In this document: positions 62,029-64,000 of the stretch, piece after piece
How positions within the stretch are numbered: position 1 is the stretch's first letter
Layout: each line of letters begins with the position of its first letter
Assembly (NCBI RefSeq): GCF_037935975.1
Contig: NZ_CP149817.1
Location: 3,906,001-3,970,000, forward strand
Direction: 5' to 3'
Source: Teredinibacter turnerae
GTDB taxonomy: Bacteria > Pseudomonadota > Gammaproteobacteria > Pseudomonadales > Cellvibrionaceae
Length of the DNA: 64,000 nucleotides
The notes under the pieces: model-generated
Seen by the model: only the letters and a program-made list of their open reading frames with translations
Told to the model about the DNA's origin: nothing
The model's database searches: none
Made by a program: the position numbers and the translations under genes

Positions 62029-64000
62029 CTACTGTGGAACAATCACTTTCTTCTCCAGCATCAGTTCAAACGCGTTGGGGTCGACAGGTCTGCTGGCCAG
62101 ATAGCCCTGGTAGTAACGACAACCGTACTGGGAAATCAGCTCAAGTTGGTCCTGAGTCTCAACACCTTCGGCGACAACCTCCAGGCCCAGCATATTGCCC
62201 ATAGCGCTGATTGTTTCTACAAGTACACGATCGTTGCGGTCAACTGTAATGTCCCGTACGAAGCTTTGGTCGATTTTTAGAATCGATACGGGCAACTTCT
62301 TTAAATAACTGATCGACGAATAGCCCGTACCAAAATCATCGAGAGCGAAGTTGATTCCCTGAGTCTGCAGGGTGGTCATCGTATTGATGGTTTCTTCCAG
62401 GTTGTGAATCACGATCCCTTCGGTAATCTCCATCTCAAGCATTTCTGCCGAAAATTCGATGTCTCGCAGTGCGCATTTCACATCGTCAACAAATTGAGAG
62501 CTTCGGAACTGGCGGGGGCTGATATTAACGCCCAGACGCATGTTGCGCGTCCAGAGCCCCATGCGTTGCCATTCCTTTACCTGCTGCAACGAGCGCTCAA
62601 TAACCCACATACCGACGTCGACGATAAGCCCGGATGTTTCCAGCACGGGAATGAACACCGCTGGAGAGACCGCACCACGTTCAGGGTGATTCCAGCGCAA
62701 TAGGGCTTCTGCGCCGACTATCTCGCCGGTAAGTACATTAACCCTGGGCTGAAACTGCAAGCTGAAGGCTTCCATTTCCAACGCCCGGTGAAGGTCGCCT
62801 TCCATAACCAGCACATTGCGTGCTTTATCGGCCATGTATTTATTGAAGAACTGAATCGCATCGCGCCCTTGCTCTTTAACCTGGTACATCGCTGTATCCG
62901 CAAAACGCAGCAACTCATGCACCCCCGCTTCCTCGTCTGGGTAGATCACAATGCCCACGCTGCAGGTAACATGCAGCTCGAGGTCGTGATAATAATGTGG
63001 CTCAGAAACGTGGGAACGAATCCGCTCGGCAATCTCCTCGGCTTTTAAAATTGCACCTGAGATATCCTCGCCAAGGTTCGTAAGTACCACCACGAACTCA
63101 TCGCCACCGAGGCGCACCACAACATCGTTTTCGGAGGCTATCGCCATTAATCGCTGAGCGACGTGTTTAAGTACGCCATCTCCCGCGGGATGCCCCAATG
63201 AATCATTGATGTATTTGAACTGGTCCAGGTCGATAAACAGTAAGGCGCCGAAGAAGTTCTGACGATCGGATTTGCGTATTTCCTCTTCGAGGCGTTCAAC
63301 CAGATAACTCCGGTTGGGTAAATCGGTAAGCGCATCGTGGTAAGCCATGTGTTCCATCTGCGCCTGCGCTTTTTTCAATTCCGTAATATCCGACGAAACC
63401 ACCAGCGCCACGACTTCATCATAAAACTCCATAGGCATAACATGCGTGTGCATGCTGTGTTCTTCACCGCCCGCATTGAGCCATTTTTCTTCCCAGATTT
63501 GCGCGCTCAAGCGGGTGCTGATAACTTCGTTATCGAGCGCAATCACTTCCGCCGGGTCCGTCAAAAAATAACTGGCGAAATCGCTGATGTGAGAGCCGCG
63601 CATGGCTTCCGGTGACGTGTTAAGAAAGTCCGCTAGCGCCTTATTGGCGAAAATATAGTGGCCGTCTTTGTTACGTGCCCCAACCCACACAGGCAAGCTA
63701 TCGATAATTTGACGCACATGCTCTTCGCTTTTGCGCAACACCACTTCGACGGCACGCCGCTTGGCGAGCGCCAGATCCACCGCGTCCAGCAATTGGTTGC
63801 CGCTGTTAACCAGTTGTTTCAGCTCGTCATCACGGCGCAGACCACGCAGGGATAATCGCTGCTCACCAGGGCTGCCCGGATTAATTTGTTTAATCTGGCT
63901 GGCAATACTGATCAAGGGTTTCGTCAGCAGGAAGTGGAACGCGAAAAATAAAATCAATACCAGAAAAAAACTGCGGATCAAACCAATGCTGATAACCACA
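62029..64000 (-). CDS. Membrane PAS-GGDEF-EAL protein, N-terminus outside the window
   Basis: At least 656 residues; the first visible residues are inside a membrane helix (SFFLVLILFFAFHFLL), so the N-terminal sensor part lies beyond 64000. Order: membrane helix and HAMP-like linker (KPLISIASQIKQINPG), a PAS domain (about 95-205, VWVGARNKDGHYIFANKALADFL), a GGDEF domain with intact loop RLGGDEF, and an EAL domain with EALLRWNHPE, MEITEG and DDFGTGYSSISYLKKLP...KIDQSF. Key residues for both c-di-GMP synthesis and hydrolysis appear present; net activity cannot be told. Probably links an external signal to motility or biofilm. Confidence 0.93.
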   Translation of the reverse strand, partial: VVISIGLIRSFFLVLILFFAFHFLLTKPLISIASQIKQINPGSPGEQRLSLRGLRRDDELKQLVNSGNQLLDAVDLALAKRRAVEVVLRKSEEHVRQIIDSLPVWVGARNKDGHYIFANKALADFLNTSPEAMRGSHISDFASYFLTDPAEVIALDNEVISTRLSAQIWEEKWLNAGGEEHSMHTHVMPMEFYDEVVALVVSSDITELKKAQAQMEHMAYHDALTDLPNRSYLVERLEEEIRKSDRQNFFGALLFIDLDQFKYINDSLGHPAGDGVLKHVAQRLMAIASENDVVVRLGGDEFVVVLTNLGEDISGAILKAEEIAERIRSHVSEPHYYHDLELHVTCSVGIVIYPDEEAGVHELLRFADTAMYQVKEQGRDAIQFFNKYMADKARNVLVMEGDLHRALEMEAFSLQFQPRVNVLTGEIVGAEALLRWNHPERGAVSPAVFIPVLETSGLIVDVGMWVIERSLQQVKEWQRMGLWTRNMRLGVNISPRQFRSSQFVDDVKCALRDIEFSAEMLEMEITEGIVIHNLEETINTMTTLQTQGINFALDDFGTGYSSISYLKKLPVSILKIDQSFVRDITVDRNDRVLVETISAMGNMLGLEVVAEGVETQDQLELISQYGCRYYQGYLASRPVDPNAFELMLEKKVIVPQ

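Overview
The window looks like a chromosomal segment of a polar-flagellated, aerobic, marine-type gammaproteobacterium, most like the Cellvibrionaceae (Saccharophagus/Teredinibacter relatives). That placement is inferred from the Pseudomonas-like order cheV-cheR-flgB, the divergent flgA-flgM-flgN, sigma-54/sigma-28 flagellar promoters, several TonB receptors and GGDEF proteins. No rRNA or species marker is present.

Layout. (1) 1-2.2 kb, minus strand: class III aminotransferase (cut by the window edge), SET-domain protein and a diaminopimelate-decarboxylase-like enzyme without the usual catalytic cysteine. (2) 2.2-20 kb: an accessory stretch rich in small hypothetical genes, decayed genes and repeats. 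It holds a GNAT relic, a YqhC/DkgA-like regulator-cupin-reductase module, a 1.3-kb duplication (sigma factor plus VOC protein) whose second copy is dead, a MITE inside the intact copy, 36 perfect copies of a 9-bp repeat, type I asparaginase, an LprI-like protein, a CPBP protease, a DUF2157-like protein, a RimL-like acetyltransferase and a secreted phospholipase A2-like protein. (3) 20.3-24.3 kb, minus strand: a thiamine salvage operon (TonB receptor, thiamine-binding protein, PnuT-type permease, kinase) behind a TPP riboswitch. (4) 24.6-31.4 kb: diguanylate cyclase, a second TonB receptor, an AraC regulator divergent from an NmrA-type oxidoreductase, a second MITE and a GFA-family protein. (5) 31.5-37 kb: two tandem secreted subtilases with PA insert and P domain, duplicated together with their promoters.

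(6) 37.4-58.8 kb: the flagellar hook/rod/filament cluster. Minus strand, in transcription order: cheV, cheR; flgB, flgC, flgD, flgE; then, after an inserted plus-strand solute-binding-protein gene, flgF, flgG, flgH, flgI, flgJ, flgK, flgL; and fliC. Plus strand: flgA, flgM, flgN. Sigma-54 -24/-12 elements precede flgB, flgF, flgA and fliC, and a strong sigma-28 promoter precedes flgM. This fits a hierarchy in which RpoN builds rod and hook, and FlgM holds FliA until hook completion. FlgE, FlgK, FlgL and FliC are all much longer than their enteric counterparts.

(7) 58.8-64 kb: M13 zinc metallopeptidase lipoprotein, tRNA-Arg(CCT), rsmE, and a membrane PAS-GGDEF-EAL protein cut by the window end.

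No single locus is a proven new system. The best candidates for a second look are the decarboxylase/SET/aminotransferase cassette, the duplicated sigma-factor/VOC unit, the 36 x 9-bp array and the twin convertase-like subtilases.
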